Below the pieces are notes generated by a model. It was not told the origin of the DNA and searched no databases. It was given only the letters and a program-made list of their open reading frames with translations. A stretch of DNA of 64,000 bases from Synchiropus splendidus (lineage: Eukaryota; Chordata; Actinopteri; Syngnathiformes; Callionymidae), in assembly GCF_027744825.2 (NCBI RefSeq), contig NW_026527054.1, forward strand, positions 806,001 through 870,000. The letters run 5' to 3'. Positions 9,184 through 20,148 of this stretch are shown here, in pieces. Within the stretch, counting starts at the first letter, position 1. Each line of letters starts with the position of its first letter. The position numbers were made by a program, and so were the translations under genes.

Positions 9184-12100
9184 GTGATATAATAGCGATA
9201 CAAACGTCCTATAACTTGTCATGTAACACAATGTAGGAGGGACTGAACATTCATTGAATGAACATTCATTTATACTTGATGCTATCCCTAGTCAGACAAG
9301 TAGTGTAGAAATATCCAAAGTATGTCAACCCTTAATTTTATTTTATTTTATTTTATTTTACTTATTTTTTGCCTTACCAGTGGCTTAAATGTGTATATTA
9401 CAAGCCGTGCTTTTCACTGATTTAAATGTGTCTTTATTCTGTATTTTCAGGTGAAAACAGCCAAATGCGGGAGCAGTACGGTGCAACATGTTCGTTTTGT
9501 AGTGTGCATTTTGTGTTTAGCATTTTTTAAAAAGTAACTTGTGACTATTCAAAACCAGGCAACTAGTGTAGAAATAATTGAATGTTTTAACTCTTTAAAA
9601 GTTGCACCAAAGGATAAAAATAAATATCACAGTTGTTAGGTATTATCAGGATTAATCAACCAGTTATGCATGCATTACGCAATTACTCCAGCATCATATG
9701 TGGTATTTAGATCAGATCCAGAGACTAACCTGCTTCTAGCTGAGGTGAAACTATGAATGTACGAATTGAGAATTATAAAAAAAAAAGTAACCCGAGTCGA
9801 AATCGAAATGTGTTGAAATTAAATCTTTCCATTTTAAAAAAACTGTGTTTCTATTGTTCATTTTCACAAAATTTTAATGCTGAAGTAAAGCTTGTGAACA
9901 AATTCAGATATTGTATTTTCATATTTCTTCACAAGTTACAGGTGTATTCTAAGTTTTTATTTATCAACTGTGTCTCAAATTATAAAACTTTTTCAGTGTT
10001 TTTAAAAACAAACAACTGGCAATCATTAAACTGGTTGACATTGTAGGTTCGTGAACCTGTTTTTGTCTTGTCTGTTTTGTCTGTGTTCGCAAGTTACCAT
10101 AAAAGAATAGTTTTGGTAGGCAAGCTGTTCATGCTATAAAATCTAAAAGTAAATTTTTCCTTCTAATTCAAACTTTTCTCCATCCATTAGATTCTCAAAT
10201 ATCTGTTTCACTGTTAAAAACTCCTAATTGTCAGTACAAGAAATTGAATTGTTTGTAAAAACAACAAATTTCTTTCAGCAGTTTTCTTTCAGCACTCACT
10301 CACACACACACACACACACACACACACTCGTGCATCAAATTTAAGACTTTCCATTCTCACTATAAGACAACAAGCCATTTTAGCATGTGCGAGCAGCATG
10401 TTCCCAATCTTCTTAATCTTTTCATTCACCTGACACTGTCTGCTTACACAAATTGTACTAGTAATCCTGAACTAAAGCCTGACATTTTTGTACAACCATC
10501 TACGATATGGTAAATAAATGAATATTATTAGAAATGTTATTAGAAACTAGATATAGTTTTATATAATTTTGACAAACTTTTTTCATTTGTTCAGCCATTT
10601 TTCAAATTTGAAAAAAAATAAAAGATGTATAACTTTTGTCAAGAACTTTTTATTTTTCGCTACCGGTCACAACCCCACTTTTGCATGAAATAGTATGAAA
10701 TATAATTTTTTTTTTTTTTTACAAGTAAAGCTTTTTACTACTCACTGTCAATTCTAACTGACAAACAACAAATCACAGGGTTGACATTGTAGTTTCTGAC
10801 ATACTTTCAGTTTTTTCATTTTTAATCGTCCTAGACCTACATTTTCTTTACATATCTTCAAGCTAAAGAGTATATTATCTTTTATTTGTTTACACTTACA
10901 AGGTGTACGAATTGCAAGCATTTTTTTTTTTTTAACGTTAGTAGTCTCTCAATGAGGCGCTGAATCCTGCAGAAGGCTTTTATTCCTTTTTATGAACTTG
11001 CATCTACCTATCCATCCATCAGTCAGTTAAGTTTTAAAGTGTAACTGCATAAGACGGAATATGCACACAGAAAATATTAGAACAAATAAATACGAGAATA
11101 TACTTCAAAGAACAACTCTGTTCATTGAGAAGGGAGAGAATAGAAACTCCATAGAAAGAACATCTGAGAAAAACAACAACAACAACAACAACAAGAAAAA
11201 CAATATAACAAAACTAACAAAGATTTTTGAAAGCAACAGTGTGATTATATCTCATTTTTCACTCAAATTAAATTTTTAACTGAGTGAATGTCTGCAAACA
11301 CATGAAAGCATGTTTGTGAACATGACAACGCTTGGTGATCCAATATCCAATCCTATGGGAAGATGTCCCGGATCATACTTAGGTCTTCGTTCAACATATA
11401 CAGCCAATGACTAGTTTCTCGCCCCTAAAATCAGCCTCGATGCACTTTTTAAAAACGGTGGCAAAATTCGCTGTTCTGCCCATAAGAGGGGGAAAGTGAT
11501 AGAATGAGATTAAGATTTGTCTTTTTTTTCTTGAACAATTACAGCAATTGTGTGTGTCATTCTCCCTTAAATCGGTTGCTATCATTTAGCGTAAATGTCG
11601 CGAGCCGCCCAAAATGTCGAGGGTGACCACGGTGATGAATACAATCTTGAATCTTGAGCACAGAGTGCCCCTTGTTTGTCCCGCAGTGGGGAAATGTTGG
11701 ACTTGTTGGATCTACGCATACGTAGGTAAATGCGGAATTGATGAACATCTCATAAACATCTCATACGAGAACTTTAAACGGAAGGAAGGAACACATATTG
11801 GATATGAAGTTCTATGAAGCTTTTCCACTGGACCTTTGGAGTCAAAGCGTAGACTGACATTCATGTTTGCATGTTACTACAGTACTTTTTGGGTTTTATT
11901 TTGTAATTATGTATGTATTGTTTCTGTTGGTTGGGGAGAAACTTTTGAAAGTGCTGCAATTTCTGGGACCACGTTGAAAAAACGTTACTGTCAACGTTTG
12001 CGTCAAAAGGATACTTCTGCAAGGAATCTCAATTAATTCCAAAAGCAAACGGATACCTACAATATCCTTGAACAAAATCTGAAATTTTGAAAGAGTTAAA

Positions 12101-12900
12101 TGTAATGCTGTTGTAATATATTCTCACTATGATGTGGTTTAAACATAAATGATGCAATAGTTATCTCCTGCAAAAGATAATGATGATGATGATAAAAGTT
12201 GAAAATTAAAAGTTGAATGCAGGCAAATATTTATGTTGAATGTTTGTGAGTAGCTTGTAAAATCTTCGATGTATGACTTCATTTTACCCTTTCCTCACTA
12301 ATAGCCATCACAAATTGGCGACCTCCATCTTGATCTGAGATGCACCCTCCTCCTATGAAAACCTGGCCATCAATTCAGACATATGTGACTCTGCTTGTCT
12401 GCCTGTGTAGCAGTCTCTAAACCATACATCATGGCAGGTCCTTTGTATTGTATTGTTTGTAAAGAACAAGTACAACAATACGTGGTATCCTCAGTTTAGA
12501 CAGAACGTGGGTGATTCAACAAGTTACACATGTTCAATGGTGCTCATTCAGAGAACCAATGATTGAGACCTTACAGATATTTCTTGTTGATGCCAGTGAG
12601 GAGAGAGTGACTGTACGTCTCGCAGAAGAATATAAACGCATTAATTGATAATCTGAGGATCAAAAAACTTGAACAATGACCCATCTTTCAGGATGGCCTC
12701 AAATTTTCATCCACGATCTAACAGTCATGTGTAAAGGGTTCCCGGGTTGTTTGTGGTGACATTGGATGACTTGTTTTGACATAATTCACCTGATGGGCTG
12801 CCTGAGACCCGTCAACACAGCATTGTCAGGGATAAAAAGAACATCACTTTAAAAAACAGATCAGTTACTAAAAAAACTCTGGGTCGTGTACACTAAGAGG
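9184..12900. repeat. AT-rich left arm of copy A, shared with 34998-38900
   Basis: About 3.7 kb without a convincing gene, closely matching the same position in copy B apart from small indels, microsatellite length and one retroelement insertion in B. It holds a (TTTTA)n tract at 9337-9361, (AC)n at 10299-10326 and A/T homopolymers. In a complete Polinton this arm might have carried polymerase B, but no polymerase motif is readable. Confidence 0.7.
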
Positions 12901-12965
12901 CGATTGTTTTCAGACGCACAACCAAACCTTTTGGGTTCTGAGTTTTGAGTGGATGAGGGGTCATT

Positions 12966-13642
12966 ATGGAAGAAATTCATTTCGATCCTCGTTTGAAAAC
13001 ACCATTTTCATGTCTAGTGGTGGGACCATCAGGGTCAGGAAAGACCCATTTTGTAAAATGTATACTTGAAAATTGTGAACATGTTATGGATGATGCCAAT
13101 GTAAATATTGTATGGATTTATACTTCTTTTCAACCGATGTACAGTGAATTGCAAAAGATGAATAAAAATATCAAATTCATTGAAGGTTTACCTGAATCTT
13201 TTGAAAATGAAGATGTATTTCCTTCTGATAGAAAACATTTGATTATTCTTGACGATGTTTTTTGTTGATTTTTGAAGTTTCTGAAAACCCTGAGGTTGTT
13301 CGCATTTTTACACAGTACAGACATCATAAAAATATGAGTGTTATAATGCTGACGCAAAACTCATTTCATCGTGGTAAATATAGTCGCAGTATTAGTCTGA
13401 ATAGCAATTACTTTGTACTGTTTAAGAATCCTCGCGATAAAATGCAGGTAAAAGTTCTTGCTCAACAGGTTTACCCGTCTCAGAGAGCTTTCTTTCTAGA
13501 AAGCTTTGAAGATGCTACAGCTGACGCACACGGGTACTTAATTGTTGATCTAACACCCTCATGTCCAGAACGCTACAGACTAAGGACCGGGATACTTCCT
13601 CATCAACGTCACACGGTGTACATACCAAAAACGTCTGCTTAA
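12966..13642 (+). pseudogene. Polinton packaging ATPase, copy A, frameshifted
   Basis: FtsK/HerA-type genome-packaging ATPase of Polintons. The first part (12966-13268) has Walker A GPSGSGKT at residues 20-27 and a Walker B-like LIILDD at residues 92-97. Next to Walker B an 8-nt insertion (13260-13267), absent from copy B, creates a TGA. The frame is picked up again from about 13268, with the family's MLTQN sensor-like motif and FVLFKNPRDKM, and ends at 13642. In intact form it would be about 224 aa, near the usual family size. It is followed after 3 bases by the next plus-strand gene. Confidence 0.9.
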
Positions 13643-13645
13643 GTT

Positions 13646-13987
13646 ATGTCAGCGCGTACAAAAAGAAACACGGGTTTACTTAAGGAACTATACCATGCTC
13701 CGTCAAAGAAACGTAAAGACATTTTGATGCGTAGTTCTCGGGACTTTATTCAAGCTCTCGGTGAGATCGCCCTGAATGTTTTGAAGGGGAATGTACCATT
13801 GTCACAGGCTCAGTTCAAAAAACTGAAAAAACAGAAGAAAAACATCAGACTCTTGGCTAATAAAAAGGCGTGCGTGAAGCGTAAACGAAGGATTCTTAAA
13901 AAGCAATCGGGAGGATTCATTTTGCCATTGCTAGCGGCTGCCGTTCCAATCATTGGAAATCTAATAGGAGGACTTGTAAAGAAGTAA
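13646..13987 (+). CDS. Small basic Polinton protein with hydrophobic tail
   Basis: 113 aa. A very basic Lys/Arg-rich body (KELYHAPSKKRKDILMRSS near the N-terminus) is followed by a glycine-rich hydrophobic C-terminus (GGFILPLLAAAVPIIGNLIG). Proteins of this shape sit between ATPase and the next virion gene in many animal Polintons and have been compared with adenovirus core or membrane-active peptides; that role is analogy, not shown here. It starts 3 bases after the ATPase stop and ends 6 bases before the next start, so the three genes look co-transcribed. Intact here, frameshifted in copy B. Confidence 0.75.
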   Translation: MSARTKRNTGLLKELYHAPSKKRKDILMRSSRDFIQALGEIALNVLKGNVPLSQAQFKKLKKQKKNIRLLANKKACVKRKRRILKKQSGGFILPLLAAAVPIIGNLIGGLVKK

Positions 13988-13993
13988 AACACC

Positions 13994-14752
13994 ATGAGGA
14001 CTGTCCAGAAAATGTATCTTGTCTATCCTCAGCAAATTAACCAGTTATCACGTCCAACCTCCGACATCCGTGAAACTGCCGAAGATGAATTAAATGACAA
14101 GATGAGGTCCATTCTAAATGATTCTCAGTTAAACCCGTATGAGAAGATTAAAAAGTACGATGCTCTATTGCAAAGATATTTAACCTTTGCAAAACAGGAT
14201 CAGAGAGACCAAAGGAGAGTAACTCCGACTTTACAACGAGACGGAGTCAGCGATCATCCACACGACTCTGACAGTCGTGTCGAAAGTGTTCTAAAAACAC
14301 TCTCTGTAACAGATGACTTGGGTAAGGATATTCTAAATAGCCTTCCGGCAAAAGCTCGAAGAAATGCTGAATACATTATCCAGAGGATATCCAAAAACGG
14401 TGATGGTTGGAATATGAATGGCGAATTTATGTATGAAGGAAATGCTGTAAAAGGCTCTCATGTGATTGATTTATTCAAGTACCTTTCCCTACCGTATAAG
14501 AAAACAAGTTCTTCATTACCTGAGGGCTGGTCCGAGTTTCTCGTCACATTATTAAAGCTAAACATCCCTCTCACACTGCTGTCCAACCCTGAAGCGAGGG
14601 CTCAATATCAGAGACTTAAATCGAATTCTATCTCGCGAAAGAAAAGTATAGCTGAGAGCTGGTCTCCTGACCCAAAGGATCCTAAAGCGACACCTCGACG
14701 ACGCTTGACGCGTGTAGTGACCAAAGGGAAGAAATTGTCTCTAACACCTTGA
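13994..14752 (+). CDS. Conserved Polinton virion-type protein (252 aa)
   Basis: 252 aa with an N-terminal helical region (residues about 1-65, YEKIKKYDALLQRYL), a variable Asp/Arg/Ser linker, and a conserved C-terminal domain (residues about 110-205) with the NGDGWNMNGEF...GSHVIDLFKYL pattern recognisable in Polinton proteins of unassigned function. A basic Ser/Thr/Arg tail ends the protein. Copy B keeps an open 254-aa version (39860-40624). I know no experimentally assigned role; virion assembly is inferred from its place in the gene block. Confidence 0.75.
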   Translation: MRTVQKMYLVYPQQINQLSRPTSDIRETAEDELNDKMRSILNDSQLNPYEKIKKYDALLQRYLTFAKQDQRDQRRVTPTLQRDGVSDHPHDSDSRVESVLKTLSVTDDLGKDILNSLPAKARRNAEYIIQRISKNGDGWNMNGEFMYEGNAVKGSHVIDLFKYLSLPYKKTSSSLPEGWSEFLVTLLKLNIPLTLLSNPEARAQYQRLKSNSISRKKSIAESWSPDPKDPKATPRRRLTRVVTKGKKLSLTP

Positions 14753-14799
14753 TGGGTTTCCTGAATAATTGTCTTGTACACGGTTATTGTCATTTCATC

Positions 14800-14815
14800 A
14801 ATAAAATGTTTTATT
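14800..14815. terminator. Back-to-back polyadenylation signals
   Basis: AATAAAATGTTTTATT gives an AATAAA on each strand between the convergent blocks ending at 14752 (+) and 14876 (-), so one short element could serve both. The same sequence lies at 40659-40674 in copy B. Confidence 0.7.
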
Positions 14816-14875
14816 GAATTATTATGTGATTACAGATTTTTCTTTTAAACACACGTACAAACAAAATAAGATTAG

Positions 14876-15334
14876 TCACACGTTACAATAGTCTTTAAAA
14901 TACAGAAGAGAACCGTTTTGTTGTTTCCACGGACAGTGTGCACATCTTTTTAGACATTTTTGATGTCCATTCACAAAGTTGTATACCATGAGGTCGTTTT
15001 TTAAGGTATCGTCGCTGTATAGACTTAATACTTCTTCCATAGACAGCCCTCTAGCACGATGACAGAGGTAGAAGACGCAATGATGACCACATACAAACGA
15101 TAGAGCGTGCTGTAGTTGGCCATTGTTGTACTTGATGTCGCTTGAATGTTTCTTGAGAAACTTTAAAATATTTTCAGGGTAATGTGAAAAGTACGGCCCC
15201 ATTCCAAATGAGTCAAAGAAAGTTGTTCTACCGTCTTCTTTGAGAGTTAAAGCCAACCAGTGCTCTCCTGGTTTATGTGCCGGATGTGTGTTGACGACAA
15301 AATATGCAGGCGGTCCAGAATGGAATCGTAACAA
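14876..15334 (-). CDS. Adenain-like cysteine protease, copy A, N-terminus lost
   Basis: Polinton protease of the adenovirus (C5) family, which matures virion proteins. In this 152-aa ORF the catalytic set is readable: His25 (GEHW), Asp41 (FFDSFG), Gln75 as likely oxyanion residue and Cys82 (VCGHHC). The first residues are not native. Compared with copy B about 140 bp at the major capsid/protease border are deleted, removing roughly the first 40 residues and fusing what is left to capsid sequence. The catalytic core is complete but the truncation probably inactivates it. Confidence 0.85.
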   Translation of the reverse strand: MLRFHSGPPAYFVVNTHPAHKPGEHWLALTLKEDGRTTFFDSFGMGPYFSHYPENILKFLKKHSSDIKYNNGQLQHALSFVCGHHCVFYLCHRARGLSMEEVLSLYSDDTLKNDLMVYNFVNGHQKCLKRCAHCPWKQQNGSLLYFKDYCNV

Positions 15335-16557
15335 GCGTACACAATCAGTGTTACGGTGTTCGGTAAGGGTACTCTGAATCTCATCTCCAGTCTTAAATTC
15401 CCTTTTGAGACAGGGGAGAGAGCGTCGTTGTCGTCGGCTGGATTGAGATTAAACGCAAACAATGAATAACCGCCGGTCAATGCTTAGCGGTAGATCCTTC
15501 AAATGTCTTCCTGTAGCTAGAATCATGTTATAAAACTCTCTGACCGCCATACTGTTATTAAACTGAGGTTGAAAAGCTTTAGCGGGGATCTGTCGGCCGT
15601 CCTGACAGAGGGCGAGATATTCAGTGTTGTAATGATGAAAATTGAACGGGGAGAGATCTCTCCTACCGGTAAATGCCTCATGATGCACCATCCCTAAAAC
15701 CACGTATTTAGGTATTGAACCCAGAAATAAATTCTCCTGGGTACATATTCTTGAGTTTTCAGGAATGGAGTATGTTTTTCCGTTGACTCGTGAGAGGGGG
15801 TAGAGAGCATTTCCTTTTAACAAGCCCGCTGCATGACCTATTCTCACAGCTGGCGAAACAGTGACTTTCTTCACAAACAGAGAGGCGCCGAGGATTTTCA
15901 GACGAAAGGTGGAGTCGCGGGGTCCGGTCAGGCAGAAGGCATCGTTCGCCCTGGTGAGTTTAATTCTTAAATCGACCGAGTTTAATAACAGTCTCTCGCA
16001 GAAAAATATGTCGCTGTGGAGAGGACCGAGAAGGTGTACTTCTCTGGATCTGCTCGTGAACTCTGCCCCTTTATTAAGGCCTGCGTTGGGTCCGTTTACA
16101 GTGACGATCGAGTCAACTGACCCGGGTAAAAAAGACCGGCGCTAAACTGTGTTTTAAGAGTGTCGCCGGAAAAGTTGAGAAGTGTTTCAATCATAGCTCT
16201 GTACGGGTGAGTGGAACTGGACTGCGAAATCATCCGATCCCCCAGAACCACATCGCACTGATCAAAGATTGTGTTTAGAGGATAATTGATGAGACCGACT
16301 GCTGCGTCGTTAGCCAGCGGTGTGCCATCGGCGTTAGTAATTCTTGCACGCACGTGTAGAAGGGTGTCGTTTAGGTCTAGATACTTTTCGCTGTCTCCCG
16401 GTATAAAAAACTCAAGCGGTCCTCCTTCGCGGATAGCGGCTACTGGAGCAATTTCAGTGTAAATTTTGTCCTCGATGGAAAGCTGCGTCACCGGCGCCGT
16501 GAATAAATCCAGTTCTGCTAATGTGCATTCAGCAGATTTCTGGTGTAGGAGCGCCAT
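15315..16557 (-). pseudogene. Polinton major capsid protein, copy A, broken
   Basis: Counterpart of the intact 440-aa gene at 41266-42588. The N-terminus (16557-16146) has the family signature AELDLF followed by an acidic strand-rich region. A net 10-nt deletion near 16128 shifts the frame, reading continues in another frame to about 15475, a second net loss of 14 nt near 15473 shifts it again, and the C-terminus is removed by the deletion that joins it to the protease gene. A TATATA sits just upstream of the start (16565-16570). Confidence 0.9.
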
Positions 16558-16577
16558 GTTACTGTATATAAGGTTTT

Positions 16578-16911
16578 TTAAAATATATCGGAGCTCCCTC
16601 TGGACTTCCTCTTGGCCCGTTTGCTTCTGTCAACTGGCTTCTTTCTTTTTTTGTTTGTATGTTTATTAGAGCTCTGTGTTACACGGCAACCTGGAGGGCG
16701 TCTCTTTGTCCTTCGTGATAAGACGGCTATACCGCCTGACCCTTCCTGTCTCTGTTGATCGCTCATTCCTCTCACGGTACGGGTGAACATATCCGAGGCT
16801 ATGTTACCCACCGCTTATTTGAGATGGGGTTTCGGGTAGATCTCCGCCCACCTGTTTTTCATAATATTGTACAAATCTGTGCGGGTCGTCTCTTAAGCCT
16901 GCATGTACCAT
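16578..16911 (-). pseudogene. pVI-like Polinton protein, copy A, internal deletion
   Basis: Corresponds to the intact 145-aa gene at 42609-43046. About 115 bp are missing near 16826-16836, removing the hydrophobic/amphipathic middle segment and shifting the frame. The start region and the Lys/Arg-rich C-terminus remain. Confidence 0.8.
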
Positions 16912-16943
16912 TGTGTTTGTTTATGACGGGTCTACACAGGGGG

Positions 16944-17954
16944 TTATCTCTCTCCGGCGTTGTGATGATGAATGGATTTCCAGACGACGATACGAGGGTT
17001 ATATAATATCCTCTCAAGTAACAGGTCTAAAGTGTAGAGCCACCACCACTTTTCCAAAGGTAAAATTGACTGGTTTGTTAAGATCTGATTTAATTTGTAC
17101 CTGAATATTTTCAATATGGTTCTTGGCAACCGGTAAATAGTAGCAGGGTTAAAATGTTGTGTGATTATATCTGAGTAACTACCCTTGATTTCCACCGTTC
17201 TTAAAAGCGGTGCATATGCATCCCCTACAAGCTGCGGTCTTACAACGTCGCTGTAACAGTAAAGATGGTAAAACCCCGCTTTTAAATCAACTGGATGGGG
17301 CGCTCTGAACTCGCAAAAATTGATCCAATGACCAGGCTCTACACCTAACATGTAAGCTAAAGGCGAGTTAAAAAGCACTAAGTTCTGACCGTCTCCTTGA
17401 AGATCAATTTTTTGCCGTGCACCGTCAAACAGGAAGCGTATATTGTTATTGGTTTTTTTAAAGGTTTGCTCCAACTCGGTTGTAATCTGATTAATAGAGC
17501 TGTAATATCCACCCTTGAACTTCAGTTTAGAAATATCTGTTCCTGCAGTTTTGAAATGTCGATCAACCCCTCGTGATTCGTCTTTTTTCCTCTGAGGTGA
17601 GGCGCTGGCGTCAGGATCCGGAGCCCGAAGTCTCGCCATGGCTCTATGAAATTCATCTTTATGCCGCCTCGACGTGTTAGCATCTGAATCTGATCCTCTT
17701 GGGGGAGCCGTGTTTGTGTTGGAATCAGGTCCTCTAGGGTTCGGTTTCCAGTAAAATAACGCCGCATCCTCCGGAATATTATGCCATGTGTGAGGGTATG
17801 TAATCTCCGTCAAAGCCACCTCCCATTTCCCGTTTAAATCAATATGTTGTGCTAAATCAACGCGGAAAGTACCGATCGAGTTGTCTTTAAAAACTTTTGC
17901 ACTGGCGTTTGATGGTAAAGTCACATAGAAGCCAGTGTTCTTTGAGTTGTACAT
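16944..17954 (-). CDS. Polinton minor capsid (penton-like) protein, copy A, C-terminus frameshifted
   Basis: 336 aa. The N-terminus has the family pattern FYVTLPSNAS...FRVDLAQ...WEVALTEITYPHTW (residues about 8-56). A low-complexity Asp/Asn/Thr/Arg insert follows (about 70-130), then a conserved second half. This is the Polinton minor jelly-roll capsid protein. A single-base deletion near 17143 relative to copy B changes the last ~70 residues and lengthens the protein from 313 to 336 aa. A TATATA-containing stretch lies 35-40 bases upstream of the start. Confidence 0.85.
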   Translation of the reverse strand: MYNSKNTGFYVTLPSNASAKVFKDNSIGTFRVDLAQHIDLNGKWEVALTEITYPHTWHNIPEDAALFYWKPNPRGPDSNTNTAPPRGSDSDANTSRRHKDEFHRAMARLRAPDPDASASPQRKKDESRGVDRHFKTAGTDISKLKFKGGYYSSINQITTELEQTFKKTNNNIRFLFDGARQKIDLQGDGQNLVLFNSPLAYMLGVEPGHWINFCEFRAPHPVDLKAGFYHLYCYSDVVRPQLVGDAYAPLLRTVEIKGSYSDIITQHFNPATIYRLPRTILKIFRYKLNQILTNQSILPLEKWWWLYTLDLLLERILYNPRIVVWKSIHHHNAGER

Positions 17955-17988
17955 GATGATATGACGTCTGGTGTAAAGAAGGATCGTC

Positions 17989-19068
17989 TTATATATTTTT
18001 TATATCTGAAGCTTTTACCCAACTGTTGAATTTTTCAGGCCAGTTCTTCCACTGGACAAAGACCTGTCTCTCTCCTTTAACGCAGCGTTCCTTGAGAATC
18101 TTTTCTACGTGAAATACTTTATCCTTATTGAGTTGTACTTTTTGTAATTCTTGATCATAAAATGACCCCTGGATGGGTTCGCCGTCGAAATCTTTCAATT
18201 TATACACAGACGGGTTGCGGTGAATACATTCAGTTATCGTAAATATCTCGTCTGTAAAACTCTGCTCATACTTTTTGTCAAATATACCTCGTAGTTTTGA
18301 TATCCTAACATGATCGCCCTCCTTAAATTTCGGCTTCTGTCGACCTTTCGACGGTCTAATGTAAAGATTGTCAAACACTTGCAGAGTATTTTCTTTAGTT
18401 ACTTCCATCGGTGTCATTTTTATACTACTGTGATAGCTGTGATTATAACTCTTTACTAGATCCTGTAAAACTTCGATGTAACGTAGAGTGTTTTTAGCTG
18501 TAAAATATCTCCACATCCGATTTTTAAGAGTGCGGTTAAATCTCTCAACCACAGAGGCCTTAAAGTCACTCGCTGTTGAAAAATGAATAATTCTCTTCCT
18601 TTCCATCAAAGCCCGGAAACTCTTGCTAAAAAATGCTTTCCCATCATCCGTCTGTAGCTTTGCAGGCGTCCCGCTCTCATCCAGCACTGATTCAAACGCC
18701 TTCATTGTCTCAATCGCAGTCTTTCTTTTTAAAACGCGTACATAGGCCTTCTTTGAAAATACATCTATAACGGTCAACAAGTAATTTTGATCGTCGTTAT
18801 ATCTAGCCAACGCCTGCATGTCGCATAGGTCGGCCTGGAATTGTTGAAGCGGCCTGTGAACAAATACTCTGTTTCTCGGAAAGTTTACTCTGGCCGGTTT
18901 ATGCAGGGTGTAAGCATCCTGTTTTGATAAAAAATCTTTAATAGATTTAGAACTGACTGGTTTTCCAGTCTCAACCTGCACCCCTTGACGAAGGCGATCC
19001 GCGCCTCCGTAGCTCCCGGGGTGAAGAGGATTGTAATAAACTCTTTTAATGATGTGTTTCACCGACAT
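17989..19068 (-). CDS. Polinton integrase with chromodomain, copy A, intact
   Basis: 359-aa retroviral-type integrase. Catalytic acidic residues are visible as Asp80 (FQADL), Asp141 (LQTDDG) and Glu175 (VVERFNRT); the last two are separated by 33 residues, close to DD35E. The C-terminus (residues 318-359) is a chromodomain with VEKIL, VQWKNW and NSWV aromatic-cage positions, which in related elements guides insertion to marked chromatin. It starts right after an AT-rich spacer and ends 34 bases before the minor capsid start. Copy B carries a stop and several frameshifts. Confidence 0.93.
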   Translation of the reverse strand: MSVKHIIKRVYYNPLHPGSYGGADRLRQGVQVETGKPVSSKSIKDFLSKQDAYTLHKPARVNFPRNRVFVHRPLQQFQADLCDMQALARYNDDQNYLLTVIDVFSKKAYVRVLKRKTAIETMKAFESVLDESGTPAKLQTDDGKAFFSKSFRALMERKRIIHFSTASDFKASVVERFNRTLKNRMWRYFTAKNTLRYIEVLQDLVKSYNHSYHSSIKMTPMEVTKENTLQVFDNLYIRPSKGRQKPKFKEGDHVRISKLRGIFDKKYEQSFTDEIFTITECIHRNPSVYKLKDFDGEPIQGSFYDQELQKVQLNKDKVFHVEKILKERCVKGERQVFVQWKNWPEKFNSWVKASDIKNI

Positions 19069-19199
19069 GTTAAATGAGAAATGAATGAGCCGAGATCCGA
19101 ATATGCTTCTTAATGTTTTTTTATTAAACAGGTTATGTCAGGATTCGATCGTAAAGTTATACAAAGACAGTAAAAGCAAAAAAAAAAAAAAAAAAAATA

Positions 19200-20021
19200 T
19201 CACATACGAGGGTATCTCGTGTTTGTGACATTGCCCAGGACCGGCGTTCTATTCCAGATTCTACTTGCTGATTCCAGACGTTCAATTAGAAGATCCTCTG
19301 GCTCGTGTTTGATGTATTCGTTCCAGACGCTTGATTTTGGAGACCTCATTTCGAGCAAGACTGTCTCAGCCGTAGCCTTGGTTCTCATTTTCTCCGGTTG
19401 TACGTCATTCAGGGTCAAGTAGTGTTGTATAGCAGGCAGAAAGTTGTTGTTACAGAGTCTCTTCATCAACGGGTAGAAGTTAAGGCTGTAGAAATCATCC
19501 TCCATCTCTTCAAGACAGCTGTGTTGTACTTGGCTCGGATGGTCTACTTGGCAGCCGTAGCAGATCTCCCTCCAATATCTGCGCATGATTTTACCTAGTA
19601 GATGAAATACAACTGTCTTTACAGCTTTCAGGAAGAAACCGCTTATCCATCCATCCGTTTCATCATTAGCTGCTGGTTCTTGGTCTTGAGAAGCTGAGGA
19701 TGAAGCAGGCGGATGCACGCAGACAGTTCCGTTCTCGGGACAGGAGGTTGTTGCTCTCCCTACAGGTTCCTCTTCATCGTCCACGTCTTCCATTTCACTT
19801 GCATCAGAGTCGTCTGTGTCGTCTTTGATGGTCAATGAAGGACAGGCTCCGTCCGCCATGCCGTTGTTAGAACCCTCGTACTCATGACCATCACCTGTAA
19901 CGTCTTCTACCACAGGAAGTAGACGGGTCGGCGAGGGGTTGTTCATTCCGTACCCAGCACCGCCTGTAGCAGCTCCGAGGAAGATAGTGGCAATACGTCT
20001 CGGAACACCTTCGGTCCTCAT
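19200..20021 (-). CDS. Accessory protein with Cys/His motif, copy A (273 aa)
   Basis: 273 aa of unknown function. A Gly/Met-rich N-terminus is followed by a highly acidic region (residues about 65-88, DVDDEEEP), a Ser/Pro stretch, and a conserved domain from residue 122 on. That domain holds a possible zinc site (Cys154, Cys157, His161, His167, Cys169 in CYGCQVDHPSQVQHSC) next to a tryptophan-rich helix. The same 273-aa length is kept in copy B (45324-46145) with differences mostly in the linker. I have an unsure recollection of related proteins in other aquatic animals' Polintons. TATAAAG lies about 66 bases upstream. Confidence 0.7.
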   Translation of the reverse strand: MRTEGVPRRIATIFLGAATGGAGYGMNNPSPTRLLPVVEDVTGDGHEYEGSNNGMADGACPSLTIKDDTDDSDASEMEDVDDEEEPVGRATTSCPENGTVCVHPPASSSASQDQEPAANDETDGWISGFFLKAVKTVVFHLLGKIMRRYWREICYGCQVDHPSQVQHSCLEEMEDDFYSLNFYPLMKRLCNNNFLPAIQHYLTLNDVQPEKMRTKATAETVLLEMRSPKSSVWNEYIKHEPEDLLIERLESASRIWNRTPVLGNVTNTRYPRM

Positions 20022-20148
20022 TGTTTTCCTGGATGCGTTTGTTCCGCCGGATACGTCTGCAGGGTGTCGCTCTGGAAAACACCCTCTTTATAACAACCGC
20101 CAGCCAGTAGGCGGTCCAAAGGGCGGGACTAAAAGGTCAGTGCTTTTT

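Noticed and set aside
11614..12036. ORFs at 11614-12036 and 37557-38132 as a polymerase B fragment
   Set aside because: Frames are not conserved between the two copies and no polymerase motif (such as DxxSLYPS or YxDTDS) is readable.
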